From the NCBI RefSeq assembly GCF_000471905.2, contig NW_006499827.1, forward strand, positions 5,235,995 through 5,299,994: a DNA stretch of 64,000 bases, written 5' to 3'. The position numbers and the translations under genes are program-made. Positions within the stretch are counted from its first letter, which is position 1. The number at the start of each line of letters is the position of its first letter. The stretch comes from Amborella trichopoda (lineage: Eukaryota > Streptophyta > Magnoliopsida > Amborellales > Amborellaceae). This document shows positions 20,972 through 33,049 of the stretch, piece by piece. Under the pieces are notes generated by a model that was not told the DNA's origin, did not search any database, and saw nothing but the letters and a program-made list of their open reading frames with translations.

Positions 20972-23260
20972 TTAATCACACAATGCCATCTTATACCCGT
21001 CCTCCACAATTCTATTCTGTTTATTGATGAACCCATCAATCAAATCTACATATGTGGAGCTAGGTATTGAGAGGCCCTTATGCACCATTTCTTCCATAAC
21101 ATATTTTGCTTCCTCAAACCTACCCTCACTACAAAATTTTTTGATGTTATTTATATAAAACTTGGATTCCGACTCTTCATCTAGGCATTGGCTATCATGC
21201 TTAGATTCCTTAGAGTGAGACTTTCCCAATACTGTATAGGTAATCTGGTCTGGTAAAACTCCACTCTCTATCATCTTCCTAAGCAAATTCTCTGCCTCTT
21301 CTTTTCTTCCAGCTCTAGATAACCCACGAAGAATAGCATTATAAGAAAATTTATCAGGACCCAATTTCGTCTCCCTCATTTCCTCAAAAAGCTTTATTGC
21401 ATCTTCAATCCTGCCTTCATAACAGAGCCCTCTAATCAATATGTTATAGGTAATGGCATCCACAGTCTTTCCTCTAGAAACCCACATTTCAAAAAGCTTA
21501 ATACCCTTACCCACCATCCGCCTATTACAAAGCCCATGAATCAAAATATTGCACGTGATCACATCGGGCTTGAAAAACTTCTCGACCACCTGGTTATGAA
21601 ACTGAAAGGCTTCCTCCAGTCTTCCCTCTCTGCAAAAGCCATGGATGAGAGTATTATAAGTGGTACCATCAGGAACCAATCCTCTCTCTAACATCCCTTT
21701 GAACTACAATAAGGCATCACTGGTCCGACCCAATTTGCAGAGACACTTAATGATCGAATTGAAGGTGGAAACACTTGGACAAATCTCATTTTTCATCAAC
21801 TCATCCCAAACAACCATAGCTTTATCCACACTTTTTCTCACAAAACCCATTTATCACAGTTCCATAGCTAACTTCATCAGCAAAAAATCCCTTTCCATGC
21901 GAAGAAACAGGCAAACCATATGCATCATCTACTCTCTTCTCGTCACATAGACAATTGAGAAGAGTATTGAAAGTGAAAGTATCCATTCTCAATCCTTTTG
22001 ACACCATCTCATCCAATAGCTTAAAAGCTTCAATCAGTCAGCCACTTTTACAATACCCATCTATCGGAGTGTTGTATGATACAGAATCAGGCAAGAAACC
22101 ATCACCAACGATTTTTTTCAACAATGCCTTTGCCGAGTCAAGCTTCCCATCTTTACACAAACCATTAACCAGAATATTGTAGGTTACAGAGTTAGGAGCC
22201 ACCCCTTTCGAAACCATCTCTTTGAAAACCTCTAAAGCACGATTGCTCTGACCCCAACAGAAGCAAGAACTAATAATGGTGTTATAAGTTACAGCATCAG
22301 GAGGAGTTCTGAGCTTACCCATCATGTCATCTCTGAGTTTAATGCGTCATCAATCTTCCCTTGGTCACAGAGACCACTCAATAGTGCGTTATAAGTCCAG
22401 TTATCAGGCAAAACCTGGTTGCTCTGAGACATGAGGTCCACAAGCTTCACAGCTTCTTTGACTCTTCCAAGCTTGCAATAACCTGCAACAATGGTGGTAT
22501 AAGTGATTCGATTCGGTGGAATTTCTGTCTTTTCATTCGAGCAAGAAGATCCCGAGCTTCCATTAAGAACCCCCTCTTGCAAAACGCATGGATTAGAGAA
22601 TTGTAAGTTACAGTGTCAGGGTAGAGAGAGAAAGTGGGCATGTCCTTGAAGAGAGAGAGAGCACTTGAGAGCCGGGAGCGATTACAACTAGCGGTAATCA
22701 GAAGGTTGTAAGAATAAGTGGAAGGCGGGTTAGAAAGAGAGAGAGAGCGCATATCAGAGAGGAGAGAGCGGGAGTCAGAGAGAGAAAGGGGAAGTGAGGA
22801 GGAGAGAGACAGGAGGAAGTTGTTGAAGGTCAGGAGAGACGGGGCAAGGTTTCGGGTTTTCATGAGAGAGAAAACTTGGAGAGCGGAGGAGTGGTGAGAG
22901 GAGAGAGGCAGGTTAGAGAGAGGTCGAGGAGGAGGCGAGGAGGGGTGGGGTGGGGACGAGTGAGAAGAGAAGAGAGGAGAATGGGGCTGTAAGAGGAGAG
23001 AAGGAGGAGGGACTTTGCTTGGGTTATTCGCCTGCTTTTGAAGAGAGATCAAATGTGAGAGAGCCGGGAGGAGAAGTAAGAGATTGAGGGTGCTGTGGAG
23101 GTGGGGGCTTGCATTGAAAGAGAGAGGTGGAGTTGCAGAGTTTAGAGAGAGAAAGAGCAGAAGGAGAGAGAGAGGTGGGGTTGCAGAGTTTAGAGAGAGA
23201 AAGAGGGGAAGGAGAGGAATAGTGCAGGTTAGAGCTGATGCAGAGGTGAGAAGACCCTGA
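20972..23260 (-). pseudogene. P-class pentatricopeptide repeat (PPR) protein, disrupted
   Basis: Minus-strand frames together cover a long array of 35-residue PPR motifs, e.g. PDGTTYNTLIHGFCREGRL, PDAVTYNTIISS and NSVTYNILVNGLCKDGKL. They are preceded by a Ser/Leu/Pro-rich N-terminal region. Pure P-type motifs without E/DYW domains predict an organellar RNA-binding protein. The frame shifts three times (about 22530, 22335 and 21842), and in-frame stops lie at 22038-22040 (TGA) and about 21705 (TAG). The rest of the array is well preserved, so decay is recent or some lesions are sequencing errors. No convincing start codon exists: the open frame runs back to 23469 through sequence that looks like non-coding repeat. 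A 45-bp tandem duplication at about 23130-23220 repeats FLSLNSATPPLS in the N-terminal region. The ~420-bp N-terminal region is strongly GA-rich on the plus strand. Confidence 0.82.
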
Positions 23261-23436
23261 ATGCAGTAGCGGTTCGGGCTTCCCGTCTTTAGAGGGAGAG
23301 AGAGAGCAGACTGTAGCTCTATCAGGGCCGGTACGGGCCAGGCCAGGTAAAAATTAAAGAAAATAAAATAGAGAAAAAGATTAAAAAATAAAGGTCCGGT
23401 CTGGAAACTAGGCCAGCCGGGCTCTAAGCAGCATTC

Positions 23437-23489
23437 ATCAAATGTGAAGAGGATCTTGATTTGAATCATAGTAACATTAGAAACAAAAT
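23437..23489. repeat. 53-bp block duplicated in the hairpin loop at 24642-24694
   Basis: 'atcaaatgtgaagaggatct' to 'cattagaaacaaaat' matches 24642-24694 with only a few differences, in the same orientation. This copy lies next to the PPR relic; the other is the loop of the large inverted repeat. Confidence 0.75.
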
Positions 23490-23613
23490 CTTCTCCAGAT
23501 CTTCATCAGGTCATGCAATGGTGATATGATACAGAACCAGTCAAAGGTGATCAGAGTGAAAGAACCTTCAAACGTGATCAAAGCATAGTAAGCATGTCGT
23601 GGAACAATAAAAA

Positions 23614-24137
23614 GGCAATGATTTCATGCAACACTTCTATTATGATGCAGGAATTTTCAAAAAACCATGTTAGGGTTATTTGTTTGATTCAAATTTTGAA
23701 ATATACACTCTTTTCATTTTAATGAACAATTACAAAAAAAGAAAAAATTGAAAATACAACTTAAAAAATATTTTTTTAGCCCAATTAACATAGACCGTCC
23801 ATTTTGATAAGATGCTTAGATCTAGGCCTTAGAATGATTTTTTTTTTTCCATTTTTTAGATAGCTTTATTATCAATAGATGAACAATGTTAAAAATGAAA
23901 AAAATGATTTTGAGTTTGTGACGACTAAGATCTTGAAATTCACCAAATCAATGGCCTAGATTCATTGTTGGAGGGGATTAATTTTGACCATATCTAGGGT
24001 TCAAATTGAATTTTTTTTTTTTTTTTTTAGTGACTGAGTGTGTACAAAATTTTAGGTCATACAAATACCACAATCATGGTTTTTTAGAAGTATGATTGCA
24101 TTATACTATGATACAACTGATGCATGAAATCACTGCC
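23614..24137. mobile_element. MITE family D, complete copy
   Basis: The left end GGCAATGATTTCATGCAACA and right end (complement GGCAGTGATTTCATGCATCA) are the outer tips of ~100-bp inverted repeats that run to the ATACACTC/ACACACTC words. The interior is AT-rich with no ORF. A solo arm is at 3078-3190, and a third terminus-like piece (GCATGAAATCATTGCTC) is at 25121-25137. Confidence 0.7.
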
Positions 24138-25120
24138 TCCTATATTAGGGCCATTTTCTGATTTTTTCTTTGAAAAATAATCATATACCTCGGTTTACAG
24201 TTCTTGTCCCTCCTATATTAGGGGTATTTTCTGATTTTTTCTTTGAAAAATAATCATATACCTTGGTTTACAGTTATTGTCTTTAGTACTATTGTTATTT
24301 CAGTTTATGCTCATGTGTTTTTTGTTGTGACAACATAATAAGTATTGTTGCTGGAGTTATTGAAAATTTCAACAAAAAATGGTCAAAGTACTACTCTAAT
24401 GACACTAGTAGAGCTATAAAACTATTGTTTAATGGCTTTAATATATCTATACAATAGTTGCAAATCATAATCCTATATTGTATTAGATTTACATATTTGA
24501 TTTTTTCACTGAATTTTTTTTAACCAAATCCGAAATATTCACGATTAGATAACTTACCTTATTTTTTGAGATCCCTATTTTTTACCCAATTCTTTCTCTG
24601 ACTTTTTGAAACAAAACCAATTTATTTCAGATCTATATTTTATCAAATGTGAAGAGAATTTTGATTTGAATCATAATAACATTAGAAACAAAATAAAATA
24701 AAAAATAAAATATAGATCGAAAATAAATCGGTTTTATTTCAAAATGTCGGAGGAAAAAATCGGGTAAAAAACAAGGATCGCCAAAAAAATAAGGTAAGTT
24801 ATCTAATCGTGAATATTTCGAATTTGGTTCAAAAAAACGTAGTGAAAAAGTCGGATATGTAAATCTAACACAATATAATATTATGATTTGCAACTATTGT
24901 ATAGATATATTAAAGCCATTAAACAATAATTTTATAGCTCTACTAGTGTCACTAGAGTAATACTTTGACAATTTTTTTGTTGAAACTTTCAATAACTCCA
25001 AAAACAATACTTAGTATGTTGTCATAACATAAAATACATAGGAGCATAAAATGAAATAACAACAATACTAAAGACAAGAACTGTGAACGAAGGTATATGA
25101 TTATTTTTCATACAGCCGTT
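24138..25120. repeat. ~1-kb near-perfect inverted repeat (fold-back element)
   Basis: The arm at about 24212-24641 is complementary over its whole length to about 24708-25120, e.g. 'ctactctaatgacactagta' pairs with 'ctactagtgtcactagagta'. A ~65-bp spacer remains, most of it the 53-bp block shared with 23437-23489. At the left edge the arm tip is duplicated in tandem, ~74 bp x 2 (24138-24211, 24212-24285). The right outer edge runs directly into a family D terminus. Transcription would give a long double-stranded RNA. No coding capacity. Confidence 0.8.
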
Positions 25121-25139
25121 GCATGAAATCATTGCTCAA

Positions 25140-26735
25140 TATGGGATTGCAATTAATTAAAAGAAAGCACAATGACCCAAATATGTAATATAGTGGTCCA
25201 TCCAAAATGCTATGTTGTATAACCAATGAAATAAAAGATAAAAAGTAAGATATGAAATTAATCAAAACTTCTCTATTCATATAAAAAAATAAAAATAAAA
25301 AAAAAATTAATAAAAAAAAAACAAAATACTGAAGCAATTTTGAATCTAACTCCTAACTACCCAAATCTCTAATATCATTGAATCTCTCTCTTGCTTGTTA
25401 TAAAATGCTGGTTTTAAAGAAAAATATATATATTTTTCATTGGGTTACTCTTCCTCTAAGTCTACCTATTATTTTGAGATAGGATTGTTTTGATTACTTT
25501 TTTTGTGGAACATATTGCTTGTTTTGTCAATACAAGAAACTCATTCGGGAAATTTTTGATAGAAGTTGTTGTTAAATCAAGCTTTTTAATTTACTCCCAC
25601 TGTTAATGAACTTATATTTAAACCAAAATTCAATAATATTAAGTTAAAGAAGATATACAGCTATGGGGAGGAATTTTTTTGAAATGTTTTTTGAAAAAAA
25701 GATAAAATACTGATTTAAATCAGCTCTATTAAAAAAAACGTGATTTTTTTAAGATCTTTTGAAAATCTCAGAGTTCTAAACTGATTCCAAAAAATCGTCT
25801 TTTAAACAAAAATTTGCTAACTATCGATCAGAGTGAAATATCTAAGGAACACTCATCAATTGAGAAGAATATCCCAGATTGGAAAACGTACTTTTTGACA
25901 TGAATTTGGGGCATCGAATATTAGGAATCAAATAAACCATATTATCAAAGTTTTAGGGCATAAAAAAAAAGAAGCAAAGCTCTAAATTTTTTTAGAGCAG
26001 CTTTACAACAGGGAAAAATAAGTACAGCCTATTAGTAAGGAAATCGCCGTTTAATAGGTGATTTTTAAAAAACTCGGCGTTTTTATGGAAACAGTTTTAA
26101 ACAGTGACTTTTGAAAATATCGGGAAAAAATCGCTCCTTCTGCATAATACGATTTAAATCAGGCCAAAAACTTGTATCTTTTTTTACGTATAATTTTTTT
26201 TTGAAAGATTTTTCTTTTTTATCCTGTTTTGTGTATTGCAGCCATTGCTACTTTCATGCTTTTGAAAAAAAAATATTCTTTAAAAAAAAAAAACTAAAAT
26301 AAAATTTTTTATCCCCACTGTGTTCTTCAAAGCCACAGTTGCAGACTGAAGGTATGATTTCTTTTTCCCCTATTTTTTTCAACTTAAACAAATACATGCA
26401 GATTTCATATATTATTATGGAAAATCATTGCGTAAATGAAATATTGTTTATAGCAAATCACTTTGTAAAGTAAATCATTGTGTAAAGAAAATCATATACA
26501 TGTAGATTTCTGTGATTATTTGTGATAATTGTTTTTATGACAATACTGTTTATGGCGCAATTAGAGCTCAAAACATAGTCTTTTACTAATTAACGAGAAG
26601 CGGAGAGTGTGACTACAGGACCGAGTAATCAATATTTTGTTTTGATTATGTGATAACAAAGATAAACAATATAGTGTAAATTGTAAACTTACAGGAGCAA
26701 TTAGTTTCCCAAACCCAATCCTTCAGTTCTGCATG
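25140..26735. other. Intergenic AT-rich, nothing recognised
   Basis: Long poly-A and poly-T runs, 'ctgatttaaatcag'-type short palindromes near 25710 and 26150. No gene or repeat unit that I can define. Confidence 0.35.
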
Positions 26736-26739
26736 TTGT

Positions 26740-27150
26740 TTCCCCCAAGAAAATGAAAAGCCTTTTTCTTTTTTCTCTCTAAAAATCAGTTAGGGCTCTT
26801 TACAAAGTTAGGACTTTCTCTCAAATAACATCTCAGAGAGAAAAACCCTCTTCAAACTATCCCAAATCACCATTCCATCTTCCCTTTCTCTCTCTAAAAA
26901 TCAATTAAGAATTTCTCTCAAACAACATCCCAAAGAGAGAAAAACCTCTTCAAATTTTTTCTCTCTCTAAAAATCATCTTCCTTTTCTCTCTCTAAGCCT
27001 CTTCCATTAAGGTTTGTGAAGCCGATAACACTTCCATTAGGGTTTGTGAAGCCGATGACTTCTTCCATCTTCACTCTCTATAAACCATAATGGCTATCAG
27101 CTCAGCCCAATTTTCTTCTCTTTCTTCTTCCTTCCCCCTCTAAACCCTAA
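26740..27150 (+). other. Pyrimidine-rich block with short repeats and telo-box motifs
   Basis: CTCTCTAAAAATCA recurs four or more times (26775-26985). 'attaaggtttgtgaagccgata' and 'attagggtttgtgaagccgatg' are tandem (about 27005-27060). TAAACCCTAAACC occurs at 27140. Telo-boxes (AAACCCTAA) and pyrimidine patches are common near plant transcription starts, so this could be the promoter/5' leader of a lost gene. No ORF follows that I can identify. Confidence 0.35.
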
Positions 27151-28340
27151 ACCGTAAACAAAGACTTGAACCAAATATATGCGGGCCACATTTCAACTAA
27201 ATAAATTTATAAAACTTCAATCATAGTTATGGAGTGACCGCAGTAACCATACTATAGTTAAAATCATTGTAACGAGAAAACAAAAATTGTCTATTCTCTG
27301 CTTTTTCTTTTTTTTATTACCTGCTGAATGTGATATTTAATGAATAAATTTATATAGTATATTTGTCACCATATTATATTTAAAATATTTAATAAATAAA
27401 ATTATATAGTATATTTATTTTTGGTATATAATGAGAAGTATGATTTTCTTAAAATATTTAATGGGTATATTTTTTTGGTATTATATTAGATAATTGAATG
27501 AGAGCCAGAAAGTATTTAAATTAATTGACTGAATTATATTAGTTTAGTAAAATTTTTATGGAAGAATTAGTTATTGATGATTTTGACATAATTTTTATTT
27601 TTTAGAATTATAAAATTTCTAATATTATAAGTTTATCTGATTTTTTTACTACAATTTTTTTTAGCCTAATTCAATATTCCGTATTTTTTATTAATATTTT
27701 CATCCAATTTTTTAAAATAAAAACAATTTGTTTCTAATTTTGTGGTGAACCGATTTATTAATAGTACCTCGCTAACAAGACCAAATTTTTTTTTAGAGAG
27801 GGAGCGTGAGAAAGAGAGGTTGCTCTTGCACTTTTGGTCGCACCGGCTGAGATAAAGAGAACGGAGAGAAAGAGCTTTTTCAATGCACACCAAAATTTCG
27901 AGACAAAATCTTCCTGCGCTTTAGCTAATGGAGTAATTGTACAGTATGATCCCGTAGAAGCATGCTGTGATATATGCTCCAGCGGGTACATAACTCCCTC
28001 GTTTAGGGCATTTACCAACTGTTGGTGCCATTCCTTTTGGGTCTTTTCCGATTGAGATTGGATACCGCGGTAGAGACAACACACCAACAATATGCTACAT
28101 GTTATCTCCGCTGTGCATTTAACAATGGATGGTGGAGATGAGCCCTGCTGCTTGAGCAGAGAAGAATGTGGTTACGAGTAAAAAAGGGCTAATATCTATA
28201 GTCCATTTGAGCATGGACAGTCAAGATGACATGTGGCGTACTGTCAATATGCTGCATGTATGGGTAGTGTTTGCCCAATTATGTGGGAAAGGTTTCTATA
28301 TTTTCTCAGCAGCATAGAAGATTTATGCTTTCACTACTAT
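27151..28340. other. Intergenic; one unidentified 110-codon minus ORF
   Basis: The minus-strand ORF at 27758-28090 (IQSQSEKTQKEWHQQLVNAL...) has ordinary amino-acid composition over its first ~70 residues, but I recognise no family and no splice context. It is listed as a possible gene fragment only. Confidence 0.25.
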
Positions 28341-28344
28341 CCAA

Positions 28345-28745
28345 CTATTTAATTTTGATCAAGAGAGTCGCTCATTGTTAGATCTTAGATCCGACGTTTC
28401 AAAGTATTTTATTTTTAGTTTTTGTATGAAAATTTGATGGCTACGAAATCTAGCACGTGCCATCTTCTCATTGGGGCAGAACTATAAAAAAATATTAAAA
28501 ATAAGTTTCCAATAAAATATAATGACCAAAATACCCCTTGAAACTTTCAAGGGTATTTTCATCATTTTATTTTATCGAAAATATTTTTTTATATTTTTCG
28601 CTAATGCAAGTTTAGTCGAGGATTGGACGTCCAAAATTTGGTGTCAAAATAGTATATAGAAAAATAAATAAAAATAAAATAGTATAGAGACGTGACATTG
28701 TGATTGGGGCAATCTTAACCTTCCATTCAGAATGGACGGTTAGAT
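28345..28745. mobile_element. Hairpin MITE family B, copy 4
   Basis: The central palindrome at 28520-28570 (CCAAAATACCCCTTGAAAC with its complement TTTCAAGGGTATTTT) and the flanking AT-rich arms identify the family. The outer arms differ from the other copies and the limits are approximate. Confidence 0.5.
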
Positions 28746-28927
28746 AAGGCGAAGTATAAAAATTTTATGATGTAGAGGAAGCATAGAAAGCACGCCCTTC
28801 TTAGATATGCTTAAAGGTGTATGCTTTGGTAAGTTTAGATCATAGGAGGATAATATTTTGAAAACAAGAGTCAATTTTGGATACTTATAAAACCCTTGTA
28901 TGGTTTTTTCATGGGTGTGGTTTCTAT

Positions 28928-29300
28928 TAGGTTGCAACTTTAAACAATCCAATTAAGGCGCACCTTCAAATTTGATCATAACATATAATTTTGATGTAAA
29001 ATTCTTAGGATTATCTCAAAATCTATTTCATATCTAATTATAAAATTTTAAACTCCAAAAATAGTTAAAATAAAAAGTAGATCTATAAACATATGAAAAT
29101 TTAAAACATGGATGGTCTAGATAATATGTTGTAAGACGTACTATTTCTAGGACTCAAAATCATTTTTTCTTTTATAATCAAACATCTCGATGTTGAGATG
29201 CTCAATTAGAAGGTTTTTCAACATTAAAATAATATTTTCGATGGATTTTTGAGATGCATCCGTAATTCTACATTTTAAAGTTGCAACCTTGTATGAACGT
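28928..29300. mobile_element. MITE family C, copy 2 (inverted relative to copy 3)
   Basis: The ends AGGTTGCAACTTTAAACAATC and ATTTTAAAGTTGCAACCTT are inverted repeats. The interior contains the complement of the family blocks seen at 48165-48530 (AACATATGAAAATTT, GCTCAATTAGAAGG). Confidence 0.65.
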
Positions 29301-30090
29301 TTTCCTTTTTTAAGAGAAGTTAGGTGCTGTATCTCGCACTCCCTAGAAGACCATAAATATGTTCTTCTTGTAAAAAGCAAGCTGGTGTTTTTAAGAGTTG
29401 AAATTTTGGATTCCTGCTATTGAAATTCTTTTAAATTTTGGAAAGATAAGTATTTTGTTTTTTACTTAAAAGTTTCACAAAAGAAAGTGTTTATATTGAA
29501 ACGGTGAGAGGAATTTGTATTTTCTTTTCCAAAATTATGGATTCAATAGTGACCAAAATCACCTTTTGAGATAGCAAACTTTGAAATTTGAAATTGGCTC
29601 TAGTAAACTTAATATGAAATTGAATCTCAGAATCTTGGAAACTTATTGCTCAAACTTGGAACGATTTTACAGAAATGGAAAGTGACACTTACTTCTTCAC
29701 CAAAAATTCTGGCTTAAGTACACTGAAATTCGTTATTGGTTAAACGCATAACAAGAACTGAACCCATCTTTGCATGGTGGTTTGCAGGCGAAGCCTATGA
29801 TCAGATTAGAGAAATGTGCATCTTCCTACTTAATGGACTCTCTCTCCCACCAGACAAGGCTCTCACAGTCTATATACAATCCCCTGGTTGCGTTTGAGTA
29901 TTGTGCGGCCATCTAGACGGGCTACCACTCAGAAATCAAAGAAGAACTTGGTTGTTATTGCAGGTACTCAAAGAAAATGTTATGGCAGGTACTATGTTAG
30001 CTTTTAATGTGGTGTGACATGTTCTGCTCTTGTATCTAATGGTAGATGGACTAACTGTTGTACAATAATTTCATGCAAGCTTGTTACTGC
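29301..30090. other. Intergenic; short unidentified coding-like stretch
   Basis: Around 29790-29890 one plus frame reads EAYDQIREMCIFLLNGLSLP before a stop. It looks like real protein composition but I cannot assign it. It may belong with the LINE piece that follows. Confidence 0.25.
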
Positions 30091-30099
30091 AGGTACTCA

Positions 30100-30666
30100 A
30101 TGACCTTTCGTACACATGAGTTAAGGATAACAACACTAGGTCTTTTGCCCCAAGCAAATGGAGCTTATAGATGGCACAATTATATGAAAACTCCTCATCT
30201 ATTGGTCATTCTGATGCTCAAACTGCCGAAGCCCTCACCCTTCTCGAAGGCCTGCGTCTGTATGCTACAGGATGGACGTCTCTGCTCATTGTTGAAGGAG
30301 ACTCTCTCAACGTGATTTGTTGGGCCTCAGCGGTTGTCCCCTATATGTGGTCATTGGCCCATACCTTTGAAGAAATTGCCCATTTTTATTTGAGGATTTC
30401 AATATCTTGGAGTCACATTTGGCTAGAGAGCAATGCGACAACGGACATCCTTGCCAAAGAAGGTGCGGGGATTACACCCCAAGTGGAAGACTAGTAGCTG
30501 CATTGGGAGGTGTTGCTCCTCAGCTCTTTTACCTTATTTATTTTTGTTTTCTGGCTTCTGTTAAAATCACCCATTTGTTAGTTTTTGTTCCCCGTCCCGA
30601 TTTGAGAAACCACGCTCTTGTACCCTACCAGTTCAATTAATAAAGTTAACAGTTACAAAAAAAAAA
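30100..30666 (+). mobile_element. LINE 3' end: RNase H domain, AATAAA and poly-A
   Basis: The frame 30171-30494 reads AQTAEALTLLEGLRLYATGW, LLIVEGDSLNVICW and ESNATTDILAKEGAG. This is the pattern of the RVT_3-type RNase H at the C-terminus of plant L1-like LINEs. It is followed by untranslated sequence, AATAAAG at 30637 and an A-run ending at ~30666, the typical 3' end. The reverse transcriptase is missing: a 5'-truncated insertion. Confidence 0.7.
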
Positions 30667-32338
30667 TTATATGAAACTCCTAAGTACATTTGCTATGAAC
30701 CAAAGTTAAACAGTATATGCTAATAGATTATGTTTTAGCAAGATACATGTTTCTAAGTTTCTGTTAATCTGTTTAGATGGCTTTGAACTTATTTATTTTA
30801 TGCAGTTGATCTCTATTGTTATTGATATACAGTCTCAGTTTATAAATATGTTATTCCTGTATATACCTTAAAGTTGGGGTTTATGAATTGTCCACATATA
30901 AACTCTAAGCGTAATGTAACTAAGTTTGATTAATGGAATAACTCAAATATGATTGGAAAGGTATAATAAAAGATTTATTATTTAACTCAAAATGAAAGTT
31001 ATAACTGTGCTTGCAGTAACTTTCTGATAGTATAAATTTAGTTATCGCAATAAAAGGTTATTTCACAGCGCTTTTAATATATTTCATTAGGCTATATAAA
31101 TAACTATATTAAATATCTAACCACAATAATTTGGTTATTTCCAAACAAAACCAAAAAAGATTCTACCTTATAACTAAGTATACAGTTATTTATCAAGATA
31201 TCCCATATTGCTCCAGGTATTTGGCTTATAAACTATTGTGGTAGAGTTAATAATGCCTTTGGATCAAAAAAATAAGTTTAAAGAGGATAAAGTTGGTTTA
31301 AGAGATTAAAAGATATAAAACTTAGAATTTTTATGATCCAAAATATATTTTGAAACCACCCTTCTCAAAACGACCCAACCCATTGCAACCCCTAACACAT
31401 AAAACATATAACTATATGCACGTAAATTATCTCTCTCATGGGTACGCCGAATTCTCTCTCTCTAGCATACCAACATTAAACATCTTACATCTCTCTCTCC
31501 TCTCTCTTTCCCTATTTATATATGTTACACTCAAACACATCGAGCAATTTATATCTACACCTACATTCTTTCTCTTTCTCATGAGTTTATGTCGAAATCC
31601 TCTCTCTTTAATACAACAACATTATAACATCTCACATCTCTCTCTCAACCACAACTATGCAGTGTGGACCGTGAGCCTACAAGTGCAAAGATTATAAAGA
31701 AATACAAAAAATTGGATACCCTGCCAAAGAAGGAAGAGTGATTATGTAGGGACCCAAAAACTTTATCTAAAATACGAAACATCGTTGTTTTGGGCAAAAA
31801 TTATGTAGAAAGTTGGTCAACCTATGTTTTTAAATTTTTTTTTAAAATTCATCCGTCAATCCAAGGATGTCATCCTTCGACTGCATTAAAAAAAAATTTC
31901 TTTCAGTTTTTATTAGTAGGGTAGTGCTCCAAGCTTTAGGGGTAGTGGCACCCTTTGAATTGAGCAGGCTTTAATTTGTGAGCGATCAGAGGTCCCCATC
32001 CTCAGACCGCTATTTATTTCTTATTTTTAGAGAAAAGCGTTCCTCATACTTAAAGACAATTTTGTAAAAATAAAAAGTATGGGTTGACCAACCTTGCTTT
32101 AATTTCCTCCTATAACAAATCATTTTGAATTTTAGGCAATTATTCTAGTCCGTACATAATTATGAAGCAAGTGATGGGGGAGAGATAAAATATTACTACA
32201 ATTTGTAAGAGAGAGAGTATAATACTGTAATTTAAAGATCTCTGAGCATGCTCTCAGAGACAAGAAAGGACCTCTTGGATTTTAGAGAGAGAAAGGCACA
32301 GAGAGAGAGAGAGGAGGGAATCGGTCTTAGACTGCTAC
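30667..32338. other. Intergenic, nothing recognised
   Basis: AT-rich, with CT-rich runs at 31450-31650 (CTCTCTCTC) and a GA run at 32285-32315. The small ORF at 31350-31697 spans the CT-rich runs and looks like low-complexity translation. Confidence 0.35.
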
Positions 32339-32680
32339 CTACTGATTTGGCTCAGCCTTAGCTACTCCATTCAAGCCAAGGTGCTCACTCGGAAGGCATA
32401 GGCATTTGATCCAACAAAGGGACATGTACATTGAAATATCATTACATTTTCTCAAAATTGGTCCCCTCATTTGGAGATTTTTAACTCCATAGAGATCAAT
32501 ACCATTTTCCAAAATTATTGTACTGCCAAGGTATCGTGGGTGGTTAATGGACCAGCATGAGAGGGCGGTGACGAAACACTGTAGCATTTCACATATAGGT
32601 GTTTTATAGGTATTTTCTAAATATATATTTGTGGAAAATTCTTCCCAACGCCTATAGGTGAAAATGAACAATGATTTCAT
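32339..32680 (-). other. Unidentified 113-codon ORF
   Basis: Open minus-strand frame with balanced composition (e.g. ILENGIDLYGVKNLQMRGPI). I recognise no domain. The first residues overlap MITE family B copy 5, so a functional start there is unlikely. It could be a gene or transposon fragment. Confidence 0.2.
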
Positions 32681-32996
32681 CTACCCTTATCACCGTCCAA
32701 AGTTCATCACATGGTCATAATGGTCCGGTAGTATTTTATTTTTCATTTTTTTTATACAAATCGGAATTATCTGAAATTTGGAGTGTGTGTACATCTTAGT
32801 GAGGCGCATCTAATAAAAATATAAAAAATAATAATTCATGAAAAATATATTGACCTAAATAGTCCCAAAATATTTTAGAGGTATTTTGGTCAATTGTCTT
32901 CATGTAAAATATTTTTTTGATATTTTTCGTAGATTCGCCTATTTTTGATAAATACACAATCAGAATTTCAAGTCATTCTGATTTGTAAAAAAAATA
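32665..32996. mobile_element. Hairpin MITE family B, copy 5 (cut by adaptor/gap)
   Basis: The left arm (TACCCTTATCACCGTCC) and core (about 32862-32890) match copy 1. The right arm stops at 32996 where adaptor sequence and Ns begin. Confidence 0.65.
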
Positions 32997-33029
32997 AGTC
33001 GTGGGAGGCAAGGCACACAGGGGGATAGG
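32997..33029. other. Sequencing-adaptor contamination beside a gap
   Basis: Begins AGTCGTGGGAGGCAAGGC and ends with a G-run plus ATAGG. The same string, with one G fewer, occurs at 51307-51338, also directly before Ns. I recognise it as a Roche/454 library adaptor; the extra G is a homopolymer miscall. Confidence 0.85.
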
Positions 33030-33049
33030 NNNNNNNNNNNNNNNNNNNN
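33030..33049. other. Assembly gap (20 N)
   Basis: A short run of Ns directly after the adaptor; the true distance is unknown. Confidence 0.95.

Noticed and set aside
23260..23469. N-terminal extension of the PPR ORF starting MIQIKILFTF
   Set aside because: The same sequence occurs as the hairpin loop at 24642-24694, so it is repeat DNA, not a conserved protein start.
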